Shown here piece after piece: positions 37,728 to 47,382 of a stretch of 64,000 bases of DNA. Position 1 is the stretch's first letter. Every line of letters begins with the position of its first letter. Origin of the DNA: Streptomyces sp. NBC_00193 (GTDB lineage: Bacteria > Actinomycetota > Actinomycetes > Streptomycetales > Streptomycetaceae). Position numbers and translations under genes: made by a program. A model generated the notes under the pieces. That model had not been told where the DNA came from. It saw only the letters and a program-made list of their open reading frames with translations, and did not search any database. The stretch spans positions 744,001-808,000 of the forward strand of contig NZ_JAPEMM010000001.1 of the NCBI RefSeq assembly GCF_026342735.1. Reading direction: 5' to 3'.

Positions 37728-38978
37728 TCACAGCAAACGGCGCCGTCGGTTCCGGGCGTCCCGGACCACCGTGGCCGTACCGGCGATCACGGCGATGAGC
37801 ACGCCGCCGATCCCCAGCGCGTACGTGCCGAGCCGCTCGTCGCGTTCGCGCGCCGTCTCGCTCGTGGCCATCGCGGCCGGTTCCGGGGCCGCCGCGCGGG
37901 GCGGGCCGGGGTCCGGCACGGGGGCCTTGGGGGGCTCTGCCCCCTCGGCGGACTGGGTGAGTGCGCGGACCGGGTCCACCACGCCCCAGCCCACGTAGTC
38001 GTCGTGGCCCTTGACGGAGCGCTCCGCGGTGTTCTGGAGCTGCCAGACCACTTCCTGCGCCGTCCACTGCGGGTGCTTGGCGCGCAGCAGGGCGGCGACC
38101 CCCGCGACGTAGGGCGCGGAGAAGCTGGTGCCGTTGTCCACGCACTGGCCGAAACCGGGGACGGTGGAGACCATGTCGACCCCGGGCGCCGCGATGCCGA
38201 CGAAGGAGCCGGGCTGGGAGAAGGCGGCGCGCTCGTTGTTGCGGTCCGAGGAGCCCACGGCCAGGACCCCGGGGAAGGCCGCCGGGTAGGTGGGGCGCTT
38301 CTTCCCGGTCAGGCCGTCGTTGCCCGCCGAGGCGACGACGACCACGTTGGCCTCCACGGCCTTCTTGACGGCCTGGCCGAGCTTGGAGTCCTGGGTCATC
38401 GGCACCTCGGTGTCCTGCGAGATGTTGATGACCTGGGCCCCCTTGGCCACCGCGTGCGTGATGGCCTCGCTCAGGGTCTCGGCGTTGCCGTTGCCCTGCC
38501 CGTCGTTCTGCCGGATCGGGATGATCGTGGCCTCGGGGGCGAGCCCGACGAAGCCGGTACCGGGCTTCGGGCGGGCCGCGATCAGCCCGGCGACCTTGGT
38601 GCCGTGCCCGACGGTGTCCTCGGTGCCGTCGCCCTTGGCGTCGAGGAAGTCCCGGCCGGCCCCGATGTCGAGGGCATCGCTGAGCTGCGGGTTGACCCGG
38701 TCGACGCCGGTGTCGATGACGGCCACGCGGACGCTCTTGCCGTCCTTGGAGCGGCCCTTGGTCTCCGCCCAGAGCTCATCGAGCAGCAGGCGCTGGAGCG
38801 CCCAGGGCCGGTCCTCTATCTGCTTCTTCATCGGGAAGGTGCACTCGCCGGCGCCCGCGAGGCGCAGCGGGTACGGGGTCTCGCGGGCGCTCCCGTACGA
38901 GGGCTGCGGCGCGGCCCCCAGAGTGAGGGCGGCCGCCGCCAGCAGGGCGGCGACGGCGGGCTTCCCTGTGCTCGGCAT
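37728..38978 (-). CDS. mycP: Mycosin, type VII secretion-associated subtilisin-like protease
   Basis: A membrane-anchored S8 serine protease required for ESX stability. The 416-residue protein has a signal peptide (MPSTGKPAVAALLAAAALTLG...), a triad with Asp in VAVIDTGVD, His in VGHGTKVAG and Ser in NGTSFSAPYVAGVAALL, an oxyanion Asn in ASAGNDG, and a C-terminal membrane helix (GTYALGIGGVLIAVIAGTATV) with a basic cytoplasmic end. ATG at 38976-38978 overlaps the eccB stop by one base (TGATG), so the two are translationally coupled. Confidence 0.95.
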   Translation of the reverse strand: MPSTGKPAVAALLAAAALTLGAAPQPSYGSARETPYPLRLAGAGECTFPMKKQIEDRPWALQRLLLDELWAETKGRSKDGKSVRVAVIDTGVDRVNPQLSDALDIGAGRDFLDAKGDGTEDTVGHGTKVAGLIAARPKPGTGFVGLAPEATIIPIRQNDGQGNGNAETLSEAITHAVAKGAQVINISQDTEVPMTQDSKLGQAVKKAVEANVVVVASAGNDGLTGKKRPTYPAAFPGVLAVGSSDRNNERAAFSQPGSFVGIAAPGVDMVSTVPGFGQCVDNGTSFSAPYVAGVAALLRAKHPQWTAQEVVWQLQNTAERSVKGHDDYVGWGVVDPVRALTQSAEGAEPPKAPVPDPGPPRAAAPEPAAMATSETARERDERLGTYALGIGGVLIAVIAGTATVVRDARNRRRRLL

Positions 38979-40564
38979 CACGAACCCTGGGGCTGGCGGG
39001 CGGAGTTGCTGTCGAGGCGGGGCCCCTTGGAGAGGAACTCCGACCAGGCGATGGGCACCGGCACCGGCACCACGTTCGCGTATCCGAGCCGGGCCTGGGC
39101 CTGGCTCGGCGCGGGGCGGCCGTCGGAGGCGGCGGGCCCGCCCTGGCCGGAACTCGCGCTCGGTCCGGGTGAGGGCTGGGCCGCGTCGCTGTCGCCGTTG
39201 GCCTGGACGGCGTACCGCAGGCCGGTGTCGGTGACCAGGAAGAGCGCGCCGCCCGCGGTGGTCTGGCGGCCCTGCGTCTGGGTGTAGAGGAGGCCGGTGC
39301 CCGGGGTGACGTAGGCGCTCGTGCCGGTGGCGGTGATGTCGACCGGGAATCCGGTGCCGGCCCAGGTGCTCAGCGTCTGGCCGCCCTGGGCGTCGACCGA
39401 GCGCAGCACGCTGCAGACGGTGTCGCGGGCGCCGTCCGCGGGAGTGGAGCCGGTGGCGCGGACCTCGTTGATCCGGTCGGTCTTCTTCAGCGGCCACTTC
39501 GCGTCGCCCTTGAAGGGCGTGCGGTCCGGGTTGATGGACTGGAGGTCCACCTCGTGGGGCTTGCCGTGCATGTCCAGCCGGTCGGTCACGGGCGAGGAGA
39601 TCATCAGCCAGGCGACGAAGTCGGAGACGGGGACGACCTTGCCGGGCACCACCAGGTAGTGCTGCGCACCCGCACCGGTCACGGCCTTCAGCACCATGCC
39701 GACCTTGTCGTCGGCGCTGGCCAGGCCCTTGACCCCGGCGGCCGTACCGGCCTTGCCGCCCGGCAGCTCGGGGAAGGCCAGGTCGTCGCCGGAGCCCAGG
39801 GTGGCCAGCCACTCCTCGGTGACCGGCTGCGGGACGGCGCTGCCGCCGACGAGGGCGTTGGTCATGGTGCGCGCGTCCGCGGTGCCCTCGGGGAACTTGT
39901 ACTTCATGCCCGCCGCGTCGACGAGGTAGCGGGCCCTGCCCTGGCCGGTGCTCTGGACGTACAGGGCCTGGGAGTCGGAGAGCCGGCGCCCGTCGTCCAT
40001 CAGCTTCGCCTCGCGGTCGGCCAGGACGAAGGCGGCCGTCTGCACGCCCTTGCCGTTGCCGCCGGGCTGCTGGCAGACGGCCCAGCGCTTGGCCTTCCCC
40101 GCCTCCGCGGGGGCGGGCAGCCGGTCGGGGGCGTACGGGATGCCGATGATGGGGCCGCGCGGGAGCTTGCCCGCGTCCAGCACCTTGTCCTCGACCTGGA
40201 CGACCTTGGCCTTGTTCGGGTCGAGCAGCAGCCGGGCGGAGGCGAGGTTGAGCACCGGGTGCAGGCGGGTCTGGTCCTTGCCGTCGACCTTGGTGGTCAG
40301 GACGACGTAGCGGGTCGTCGAATCCTTGCCGACGATGACGTGGTCGCCGGGGGTGTCCCAGCCCTTGGGGGCCGTCGGCTTGAACATCCCCCAGGCTCCG
40401 AAGGCGGCGAGGACGAGCGCCGCGGTGATCACACCGGGCAGGACGGCGCGCAACGGTCGGGGAGCGCCCTCCTCCGACCCGCTCGCGGAAGGCTGAAGGA
40501 ACGCGGCCACCGTGCGTCGCTTCGCAAAGGTGTACGCGTTGAGCTCGTCACGTCGTGAGGCCAT
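38978..40564 (-). CDS. eccB: Type VII secretion protein EccB
   Basis: EccB is a single-pass core component of the ESX membrane complex with a large extracytoplasmic domain. The 528-residue protein opens MASRRDELNAYTFAKRRTVAAFLQ, the family's cytoplasmic signature. A membrane helix follows (about residues 42-63), then the periplasmic repeat domain with the conserved Cys pair (AVCQQ and TVCSVL), and a Ser/Pro-rich C-terminus. ATG start at 40562-40564; GGGGAG is 12 bases upstream, weaker than neighbours. Divergent from eccE. Confidence 0.93.
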   Translation of the reverse strand: MASRRDELNAYTFAKRRTVAAFLQPSASGSEEGAPRPLRAVLPGVITAALVLAAFGAWGMFKPTAPKGWDTPGDHVIVGKDSTTRYVVLTTKVDGKDQTRLHPVLNLASARLLLDPNKAKVVQVEDKVLDAGKLPRGPIIGIPYAPDRLPAPAEAGKAKRWAVCQQPGGNGKGVQTAAFVLADREAKLMDDGRRLSDSQALYVQSTGQGRARYLVDAAGMKYKFPEGTADARTMTNALVGGSAVPQPVTEEWLATLGSGDDLAFPELPGGKAGTAAGVKGLASADDKVGMVLKAVTGAGAQHYLVVPGKVVPVSDFVAWLMISSPVTDRLDMHGKPHEVDLQSINPDRTPFKGDAKWPLKKTDRINEVRATGSTPADGARDTVCSVLRSVDAQGGQTLSTWAGTGFPVDITATGTSAYVTPGTGLLYTQTQGRQTTAGGALFLVTDTGLRYAVQANGDSDAAQPSPGPSASSGQGGPAASDGRPAPSQAQARLGYANVVPVPVPIAWSEFLSKGPRLDSNSARQPQGS

Positions 40565-40821
40565 GGCCGCCTGATTCTCCCCGCACGGCCCGGTCGGTGG
40601 GTACGGTCTCCGGGCCTCTATTGTCCGACCGGCCACCTACTATGCCTCTTGACGGAGGGTGGGTGGGGGCCGGGTAGGGTGAGGCAGCCGCTCCACGCCT
40701 TCCGGGCCGGGGGAAACAGGGGTGTTGGGGCGGATTGGGGAGATTCCGGGGGCGAGCGGCCGGCTGTCGCGCGTGCTGCCGGGGCTCAGGGGTACGAACC
40801 CCGGAAAGGTGAGGTGCGCGA

Positions 40822-42120
40822 GTGATGGCCACTGCCGTGAGGCCGCGGACCGGGGAGCCCGCATCCGCGCCCGCCGGAGTGACGCCGCATCCGAAGTCCG
40901 GCCCGGGGCGTTTCGGGCCGTTCCGATTGCAACAACTCGTGCTCCTCCAGGTCGCCGCGGCGGCGCTGTTGGCCGCCTGGGTGGTGGAGCCGCTGCTGCT
41001 GGCGCCGGCCGGTGTGCTCGCCCTGATCCTCGTCCTGCTCGCGGTCGTCCGCAGGCACCGGCGCTCGCTGCCCGAGTGGATCGGCGGTGCGCTGGCGCTG
41101 CGCGCACGGCGCCGCCGGGCCGCCGCCACCGCGGTGCCGGCCGGCACGGAGCCGGGGCTGGCCCCGCTCGTGGAGGCCGAACCGGCGTTGCGGACGCTCA
41201 CGTTCAGCGAGCGGGAACGCGAGCGGGAGCGGGGCCGTGACCGGCGGCCCGTCGGAATGGTCGGCGACGGCACCTTCCTGACCGCGGTGGTCCAGGTCGA
41301 CATGGACGCCACCGCACTGCGGCCCGACCGGGCGGCGCGGCCGCTGCCGCTGGCCCTCGTACGGGACGTCCTCGAAGTGGACGGCATCCGGCTGGAGTCC
41401 GCGCAGCTCGTGCAGCACACCCAGCCGGCGCCGGCGCCGCACCTGCCGGCCCAGTCGATGGCCACCCGCAACTACGCCCCGCTCCAGGCCCTGACCGGAA
41501 GCCCGGCGGTGCGCCTCACCTGGATCGCGCTCAAGCTGGATCCGGAGCTCTGCCCCGACGCCGTCACCTCGCGCGGCGGCGGGCTGCCGGGTGCGCAGCG
41601 GTGTCTGGTGCGGGTCGCGGACCAGTTGGCGAGCAGGCTCGCCGGGGCCGGTTTCCGCGCGACGGTGCTCACGGAGCAGGAGCTGACGGGCGCGCTGGCC
41701 ACGTCCTCCTGCGCGAACCCGATGGCGATCACCCAGGCCGGGCGCTCGGCGGCCACGGGACGGCGCACCGAGGAGACCCCGCGGACCTGGCGCTGCGACG
41801 ACCGGCGGCACACCACGTACTGGATCAGCCGCTGGCCCCAGCTGGGCGGGAGCGGGGCGGGACTTCCGCAGTTCGTCGCGCTGTTGACCTCGCTGCCGGC
41901 GCTGGCGACGAACTTCAGCCTGACGATGACCCCGGCGGCCCGGCACGAGGTCACGCTGACCGGGCACGTCCGGGTCACCGGGCGCAGCGACGAGGAACTG
42001 GTCGCGGCGCGGCGCGGACTGGAACAGACGGCTCGGGGCGTCAAGGCCGGGCTGGTGCGGCTGGACCGGGAGCAGGTGCCGGGGCTGCTGGCGTCGCTGC
42101 CGCTGGGAGGAGCGCGATGA
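40822..42120 (+). CDS. eccE: Type VII secretion protein EccE
   Basis: EccE lies at the periphery of the ESX membrane complex. The 432-residue protein has two membrane helices close together near the N-terminus (about residues 38-75) and a long soluble EccE domain (RNYAPLQALTGSPAVRLTWIALKLDPELCPDAV; the end of the domain has VKAGLVRLDREQVPGLLASLPLGG). Start is GTG 40822-40824, immediately followed by ATG; GAGG is 7 bases upstream of the GTG. Its stop overlaps the start of the next gene (ATGA), so they are coupled. Confidence 0.88.
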   Translation: MMATAVRPRTGEPASAPAGVTPHPKSGPGRFGPFRLQQLVLLQVAAAALLAAWVVEPLLLAPAGVLALILVLLAVVRRHRRSLPEWIGGALALRARRRRAAATAVPAGTEPGLAPLVEAEPALRTLTFSERERERERGRDRRPVGMVGDGTFLTAVVQVDMDATALRPDRAARPLPLALVRDVLEVDGIRLESAQLVQHTQPAPAPHLPAQSMATRNYAPLQALTGSPAVRLTWIALKLDPELCPDAVTSRGGGLPGAQRCLVRVADQLASRLAGAGFRATVLTEQELTGALATSSCANPMAITQAGRSAATGRRTEETPRTWRCDDRRHTTYWISRWPQLGGSGAGLPQFVALLTSLPALATNFSLTMTPAARHEVTLTGHVRVTGRSDEELVAARRGLEQTARGVKAGLVRLDREQVPGLLASLPLGGAR

Positions 42121-42893
42121 GGGGCGTTGGCTCTACGAGGCGTTCGGCGCGGGGTCCGGCTGCGGATTCCGCTGCCGGGTCCGCTGCAGTGTCGGTGCGG
42201 GGCGGCTTCGGATTGGTCGGCCCGCGCCGGGAGCGCCACGTGCTCCAGGCGGCGGAGCTGGACGCGCTCGCCCTGCCCATCGGGGACGACGGGGTCGTCA
42301 TCGGCGTGGACTCGGGGGGCCGCCCGGCGGTCCTCGGCGTCAACCGGCCGACACCGTACGAGGTCACGCTGATCGGCGGCCTGTGGACGGCGCAGGTCCT
42401 GGCCCTGCGGGCGGCCGCCACGGGGGCGCGGGTGACGGTGGAGACCGGGCGCGGCCAGGTGTGGTCCGGGCTCGCGCAGGCCGCGGGCGGCGGCCAGCAG
42501 TGCGTGACCCTGCACGACGTGGGCCGGGTGCCGCCGCAGGGCGCGTCGGCGGGCAGCCCGGTCCTGGTGATCCGCGACTGCGGCATGCGGCCCCCGCGGG
42601 GTCGCGTGGCGGCGGGACCCTGGCAGTCGGTCCTGACCCTGCTCCCGTACCTGAGCCCGGCGGCTCCCCGCCTGGTGCGCAACGCCTCCCTGGTCGGCAT
42701 CCAGCGGGTCTCCCCTGACGAGGCGGAGCAGCTCGGCCGCCTGATGCGGCTGCCCGCGGCGGCGGTGGAGTCCCTGCCGACGCTGGGCGACGGGGTCACG
42801 CTGTGGTGCACCGAGCGGGACCGCCAGTTCGTGATGACCCAGCCGACGGACGCCGAAACGGGCCTGCTGGGCCCGTCCCGACGCATCGACTGA
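42117..42893 (+). CDS. Conserved ESX-locus protein of unknown function, 258 aa
   Basis: I do not recognise a named family. After a Ser/Ala-rich N-terminus (residues 1-30) comes an alpha/beta domain with VVIGVDSGGRPAVLGVNRP, PYEVTLIGGLWTAQVLALRAAATGARVTV and PVLVIRDCG. There is no Walker A motif, membrane helix or signal peptide. The pattern loosely recalls a nucleotide-free, degenerate P-loop-like fold, which is inference. ATG at 42117 overlaps the eccE stop (ATGA) with GGGAGGAG just upstream, so it is made together with EccE and likely acts in the same apparatus. Confidence 0.8.
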   Translation: MRGVGSTRRSARGPAADSAAGSAAVSVRGGFGLVGPRRERHVLQAAELDALALPIGDDGVVIGVDSGGRPAVLGVNRPTPYEVTLIGGLWTAQVLALRAAATGARVTVETGRGQVWSGLAQAAGGGQQCVTLHDVGRVPPQGASAGSPVLVIRDCGMRPPRGRVAAGPWQSVLTLLPYLSPAAPRLVRNASLVGIQRVSPDEAEQLGRLMRLPAAAVESLPTLGDGVTLWCTERDRQFVMTQPTDAETGLLGPSRRID

Positions 42894-43608
42894 GTCCTGG
42901 CCGGGCGGCCGCCCGTGCGGACGGGCGGAGCCCGGGGGTGCAGGGGTGCCGACCGGCGGAGCCCGGGGTGCCGCGAGGTTCAGCCTCACGGGGGACCCGG
43001 GGTCGCGGGGTGGGTACTCGGGAGGTACCAGTCCGAGGGATACGACTCGGTGATCCCGGCTGGGCGGATCTGCATGTGCGGGCAGCCGCGGACCGGCCGG
43101 CGCCCTGACAGGCAGGCCAGGAACAGGCAGCGCCGGGCGCCGGAACAGGCAGACCAGGAATCCGCCGGCCGAGCCGAACCAGCCCGGGGCGGACCGGCCA
43201 AGAGCAGATGGGCACCCGAACCAGCAGCACCGGGAAGTGCGGACGGGTTGGGGACCCGCAGAGCGGGAACGGGTGAGCTGGGGGTCGGCACGCGAGCGAC
43301 GGCCGGCTGAGGCCGGCACGCACGCGGCCGTGGTGCTCCAGCGGCAGGACGCGGCGGGCAGCATGGAGCGGAGGGCCAGGGCGGTGGGCCGGGCCGGAGG
43401 GCGCGGCCGCCGTGGTGCGTCGGGCCCGAGGGGGTTGGGATTGGCCGGGGATGCGGCCGTTTGGGCAGGATGGGGGCGGCCCGTGGCCCACGGTCGGCAT
43501 CGGGTGCGGGCAGACGGGGGCGGATACCGGCTGCGGGACCCGATTAGGCTGGGCGGCGGCGTGGCGCGGTGGGACGCCAAACCAGTGTTCGACATACCAG
43601 GAGGACCA
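42894..43608. other. 715-bp gap before the MinD-like gene
   Basis: No credible gene is seen; the open frames here lack ribosome binding sites and recognisable domains. It contains short direct repeats: ACAGGCAGGCCAGGAA (43108-43123) and a near copy (43145-43160), and GGCGGAGCCCGGGG twice (42925 and 42956 area). A TAGGCT -10-like element lies at 43545-43550, about 60 bp before the downstream start, without a clear -35. Confidence 0.6.
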
Positions 43609-46287
43609 GTGAGCGGCGATCGGAACGAGAGGCGCGGCGGGACGTGGGACGTCCCGACGGACGATCAGTCCGACGCGGAGCCCGAGCTGACGGGCGAGTT
43701 CACCATCGACTACACCCCGCCGGCCTGGTACACGCAGGGCGCGGCTCCGGCCGCCGACGCGATCCCGGGCCTGCCCGAGGGCAGCGGCTTCGAGCCCCAC
43801 CGGCCGCCGTCGGACCTGGGGACCCCTCCGACGATGCGCATCGCGCCGCCGGCTGCGGCTGCGGCTCCGCGCGCGGAGCCGGACGCACAGGCACCTGCCG
43901 CGGCCGTGCCGTACCCGGGCACCCCCGACGCACCCACGGCCCTGACCGCGGACTCCGCGGCCGCACCGTACGCTCCGGCCGCCGGCACGTCCGTCCCGCC
44001 GTACCCGTCGGCCCCGGGCACTGCCGTTCCGCCCTACCCGCCCGCCCCGGCCGCCGGACTGCCGTCGTACCCGTCCGCCCCGGACAGTCCCGCCCCGGAC
44101 GCCGCCCGACCGGCGTACCCCTCTGCTCCGGACAGCGCCGCCCCGGCCTACGCCCCGGCCCCCGACGCCGCCCGCCCGGCGTACCCGTCTGCTCCGGACA
44201 GCCCCGCCTCGCCCCACACGCCCGCCCCCGGTACCGGGCTGCCATGGCGCCCGGCGGATGCCGGTGCCGAACTGCCGTCGAGCCCGTCGGCTCCCGACAG
44301 CGCCGCCCCGGCCGCCTACGAGCCGGCCCGGGACTCGGCGGTCCCGTCGTACCCGGCGGCTCCGGACGCTTCCGCACCGGCTCCGGGCACCGCCCTGCCG
44401 CCGGTCCCGTCCGCTTCGGACGGCGCCGTCCCGCCCCAGGCGCCGGCCTCGGACAACGGCCTGCCGCCGGTCGCGTCGGCCTCGGACGGGGCCGCTCCGC
44501 AGGCTGCCGCGCCCGCCGACCAGGCGTGGGGCCCGCAGGCCCCGGCCGGTCCGGGTTCCGAGGGTGCCGCCGGTCCGGCGGGCGACCAGGCCTCGCCGGG
44601 CGAGCCGTTCGCAGCGGGGGCCCGGTCGGAACCGTTGAGCGACCCGTACGCGTCCCGGCCCGCCGGCGCCGAGCACGACGCCGCGCCCGCCCGGCCGGAC
44701 GCACCGGCTTCGCAGGCCGCCCAGCCGCCGTACGAGAACCCCGCGCCGCCCGCAGTCGTGCGTACGCCCACTCCCCCCGAGGGGACGGTCGTTCCGGCGC
44801 CGCGCGCGGCGGACACGTTCGAGGGATCCGCCGGAGCCGACCCGGCATCCGGCGCCGAACTCCCGCGGTGGCCTTCGGAGTTGACCTCGCCTCCGATGAC
44901 TCAGGGGTCCGCTCAGGGGTCCCCTGATCCTCAGGCCGGGTACGACATCCTGCCGCCGGTCCAGGCCCAGCCCCAACCCCGGCCCCAGGTGCCCGCTGCC
45001 GGGTACGGGTTCCCGCCCGCGCAGCCCCAGCAGCCCCAGCAGCCCCACCCGCAGCAGTACGCCGATCCCCGCGGCGGGCAGTGGCAGCAAGGTCCCCCCG
45101 GCCCGCAGGGCCCGCAGGGCCCCCACGGGCACGATCCCCGCTACGGCGCCCCCCAGCCCTCCGGCGGCGCCCCCCTCGGGTACACCGCGGCCGTCGAGCT
45201 GTCCTCCGACCGCCTGCTCCGCGGCAAGCAGAAGGCCAAGAGCGGCAACAACGCCTCCGGAGGCGGCGGCCTGTTCCGCTTCGGCGGCAAGGCGGCCGAG
45301 GCGGAGCGGCGGCGCAAGCTGGAGCTGATCCGCACGCCGGTCATGTCCTGCTACCGCATCGCCGTCATCAGCCTCAAGGGCGGCGTCGGCAAGACCACGA
45401 CCACCACCGCCCTCGGCGCCACCCTCGCCACGGAGCGCCAGGACAAGATCCTGGCCATCGACGCGAACCCGGACGCCGGTACCCTCGGCCGTCGCGTGCG
45501 CCGCGAGACCGGGGCCACGATCCGGGACCTGGTCCAGGCGATCCCGTACCTGAACTCGTACATGGACATCCGGCGGTTCACCTCCCAGGCCCCCTCCGGG
45601 CTGGAGATCATCGCCAACGACGTGGACCCGGCCGTTTCGACGGCCTTCAACGACGAGGACTACCGTCGCGTCATCGAGACGCTCGGCCGCCAGTACCCGA
45701 TCATCCTCACCGACTCCGGCACCGGCCTCCTCTACTCCGCCATGCGCGGGGTCCTGGACCTGGCCGATCAGCTGATCATCATCTCGACCCCGTCGGTGGA
45801 CGGCGCGAGCAGCGCCAGCACCACGCTCGACTGGCTCTCCGCGCACGGGTACGCCGACCTCGTCTCGCGCTCCCTCACCGTGATCTCCGGGGTCCGCGAG
45901 ACCGCCAAGATGATCAAGGTCGAGGACATCGTGCGGCACTTCGAGACCCGCTGCCGCGGTGTCGTCGTGGTCCCGTTCGACGACCACCTCGCGGCCGGCG
46001 CCGAAGTCGACCTCGACATGCTCCGGCCCAAGACGCGCGAGGCCTACTTCAACCTCTCCGCCCTGGTCGCCGAGGACTTCATCCGCGCCCAGCAGCAAGC
46101 GCCCCCGAACCACTGGGGCCAGCCCCAGCCGCCCCAGCAGCCCTACCCGCAGCAGCCGCAGCCGCCTCACCAGCAGCCGCAGCCCACGTACGGGCAGCAG
46201 CCCTACCCCACCTCCGGCCAGCCCTGGCCCCAGCAGCCCGGTCAGCCCCAGCCCGGCGGGCCCCCGCGCGACCCGCGGCTGGGCTGA
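43609..46287 (+). CDS. MinD/ParA-like ATPase with long disordered Pro/Ala-rich N-terminus (ESX-associated)
   Basis: An 892-residue protein. Residues 1 to about 580 are low-complexity Pro/Ala/Ser/Gln with PSAPDS-type repeats. Then comes a deviant Walker A ATPase ([19 protein letters not shown], Lys near 588-594; [23 protein letters not shown]), and a Pro/Gln-rich tail of about 60 residues. In Streptomyces and Mycobacterium such proteins (EspI-like) accompany ESX loci and may regulate or place the machine by ATP-dependent switching; that role is inference. The start is GTG 43609 with CAGGAGG 4 bases upstream. The next gene, ribF, is convergent. Confidence 0.88.
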   Translation: MSGDRNERRGGTWDVPTDDQSDAEPELTGEFTIDYTPPAWYTQGAAPAADAIPGLPEGSGFEPHRPPSDLGTPPTMRIAPPAAAAAPRAEPDAQAPAAAVPYPGTPDAPTALTADSAAAPYAPAAGTSVPPYPSAPGTAVPPYPPAPAAGLPSYPSAPDSPAPDAARPAYPSAPDSAAPAYAPAPDAARPAYPSAPDSPASPHTPAPGTGLPWRPADAGAELPSSPSAPDSAAPAAYEPARDSAVPSYPAAPDASAPAPGTALPPVPSASDGAVPPQAPASDNGLPPVASASDGAAPQAAAPADQAWGPQAPAGPGSEGAAGPAGDQASPGEPFAAGARSEPLSDPYASRPAGAEHDAAPARPDAPASQAAQPPYENPAPPAVVRTPTPPEGTVVPAPRAADTFEGSAGADPASGAELPRWPSELTSPPMTQGSAQGSPDPQAGYDILPPVQAQPQPRPQVPAAGYGFPPAQPQQPQQPHPQQYADPRGGQWQQGPPGPQGPQGPHGHDPRYGAPQPSGGAPLGYTAAVELSSDRLLRGKQKAKSGNNASGGGGLFRFGGKAAEAERRRKLELIRTPVMSCYRIAVISLKGGVGKTTTTTALGATLATERQDKILAIDANPDAGTLGRRVRRETGATIRDLVQAIPYLNSYMDIRRFTSQAPSGLEIIANDVDPAVSTAFNDEDYRRVIETLGRQYPIILTDSGTGLLYSAMRGVLDLADQLIIISTPSVDGASSASTTLDWLSAHGYADLVSRSLTVISGVRETAKMIKVEDIVRHFETRCRGVVVVPFDDHLAAGAEVDLDMLRPKTREAYFNLSALVAEDFIRAQQQAPPNHWGQPQPPQQPYPQQPQPPHQQPQPTYGQQPYPTSGQPWPQQPGQPQPGGPPRDPRLG
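44098..44203 (+). repeat. Imperfect tandem repeat in the MinD-like N-terminus
   Basis: A 39-bp block at 44098 recurs at 44164 with only two mismatches (period 66 bp), encoding [13 protein letters not shown]. Related, weaker PSAPD/PPYPSAP units flank it. Confidence 0.8.
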
Positions 46288-46305
46288 CGCAGCCGGCACA
46301 CGCAC

Positions 46306-46351
46306 GAGGGCCCGTACCGCCCCCGGAATCCCCGGGACGGTACGGGCCCTC
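46306..46351. terminator. Bidirectional terminator, MinD-like gene / ribF
   Basis: A perfect 13-bp stem (46306-46318 with 46339-46351), with extra pairing inside the loop, lies in the 84-bp gap between two convergent genes. Confidence 0.9.
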
Positions 46352-46371
46352 GCCCGTTGTGAAACCGCTCG

Positions 46372-47325
46372 TCAGACCGCGTCGTACGAGTCCGTCAGCA
46401 CCCGTGCGCGCTTCACGTCGTCGGCGATGGCTTCCAGCAGCCCGTCCAGCGACTCGAACTTCGCCATCCCGCGCACGTAGGCGAGGAAGTCCACGGCCAC
46501 GTGCATGCCGTACAGGTCCAGCCCGACCCGGTCGATCGCGTACGCCTCCACGGTCCGCTCGGTCGCGTCGAACTGCACGTTCGTGCCGACCGAGATCGCC
46601 GCCGGCATCCGCTCGCCGTCCGCCGTCAGCCAGCCCGCGTACACCCCGTCGGCCGGGATCGCGGTGTGCGGCTGCGTCTCCACGTTCGCCGTCGGGTAGC
46701 CGAGCTCGCGCCCGCGCTGCGCACCGCGCACCACGACGCCTTCGACCCGGTGCGGGCGGCCCAGGATCTCGGCCGCACCGTCCATGTCGCCCTGCGCCAC
46801 GAGCTTGCGCGCCAGCGTGGAGGAGAAGGGCACGCCGCCGCCCGCCTCGCCGCGCTCGACCAGGTCCACGACCTCGACCTCGTAGTCGTAGGTGGCGCCG
46901 AGCTGCCGCAGGAACTCGACGTTTCCGGCGGCCTTGTGGCCGAAGCGGAAGTTCGGTCCCTCGATGACCGCCAGCGCGTGCAGCTTGTCGACGAGCACCT
47001 TCACGATGAAGTCGGCCGGGGACAGCTGCGAGAACTCCGCCGTGAAGGGCAGGATCAGCAGCGCGTCCACGCCCAGCCCGGCCATCAGCTCGGCGCGCCG
47101 GTCGTACGGGGCCAGGATCGGCGGGTGGCTGCCGGGGCGGACGACCTCGCTCGGGTGCGGGCTGAAGGTGACGACGACGGAGGGGACGCCGAGCTCGCGG
47201 GCCTTGGCCACGGCCCGTCCGATGATCAGCTGATGACCGCGGTGGACGCCGTCGTAGGACCCGATGGTGACGACGCCGCGTCCCCAGTCCTGGGGGATGT
47301 CCTCCAAGCCACGCCAGCGCTGCAC
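46372..47325 (-). CDS. ribF: Bifunctional riboflavin kinase / FAD synthetase
   Basis: Makes FMN and FAD from riboflavin. The 317-residue protein has an N-terminal nucleotidyltransferase domain (VVTIGSYDGVHRGHQ, the HxGH-like motif, then FSPHPSEV and FRFGHKAAG) and a C-terminal kinase domain (RGRELGYPTANVE, ADGVYAG, VEAYAIDR). GTG start at 47323-47325 with GAGGAGC upstream. It is preceded by the trypsin/STAND gene after 57 bp on the same strand, so both may share a transcript with truB further upstream. Confidence 0.95.
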   Translation of the reverse strand: MQRWRGLEDIPQDWGRGVVTIGSYDGVHRGHQLIIGRAVAKARELGVPSVVVTFSPHPSEVVRPGSHPPILAPYDRRAELMAGLGVDALLILPFTAEFSQLSPADFIVKVLVDKLHALAVIEGPNFRFGHKAAGNVEFLRQLGATYDYEVEVVDLVERGEAGGGVPFSSTLARKLVAQGDMDGAAEILGRPHRVEGVVVRGAQRGRELGYPTANVETQPHTAIPADGVYAGWLTADGERMPAAISVGTNVQFDATERTVEAYAIDRVGLDLYGMHVAVDFLAYVRGMAKFESLDGLLEAIADDVKRARVLTDSYDAV

Positions 47326-47382
47326 TGTGACCGCTCCTCGCCCGAACCCTGTAGGCCCACGTCCTGGTTGCCGATTGCAGGT

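Noticed and set aside
42803..43310. Plus-strand frames in the ESX gap
   Set aside because: Arg/Gly/Pro-rich, no ribosome binding site, no recognisable domain, and overlapping the end of a real gene.
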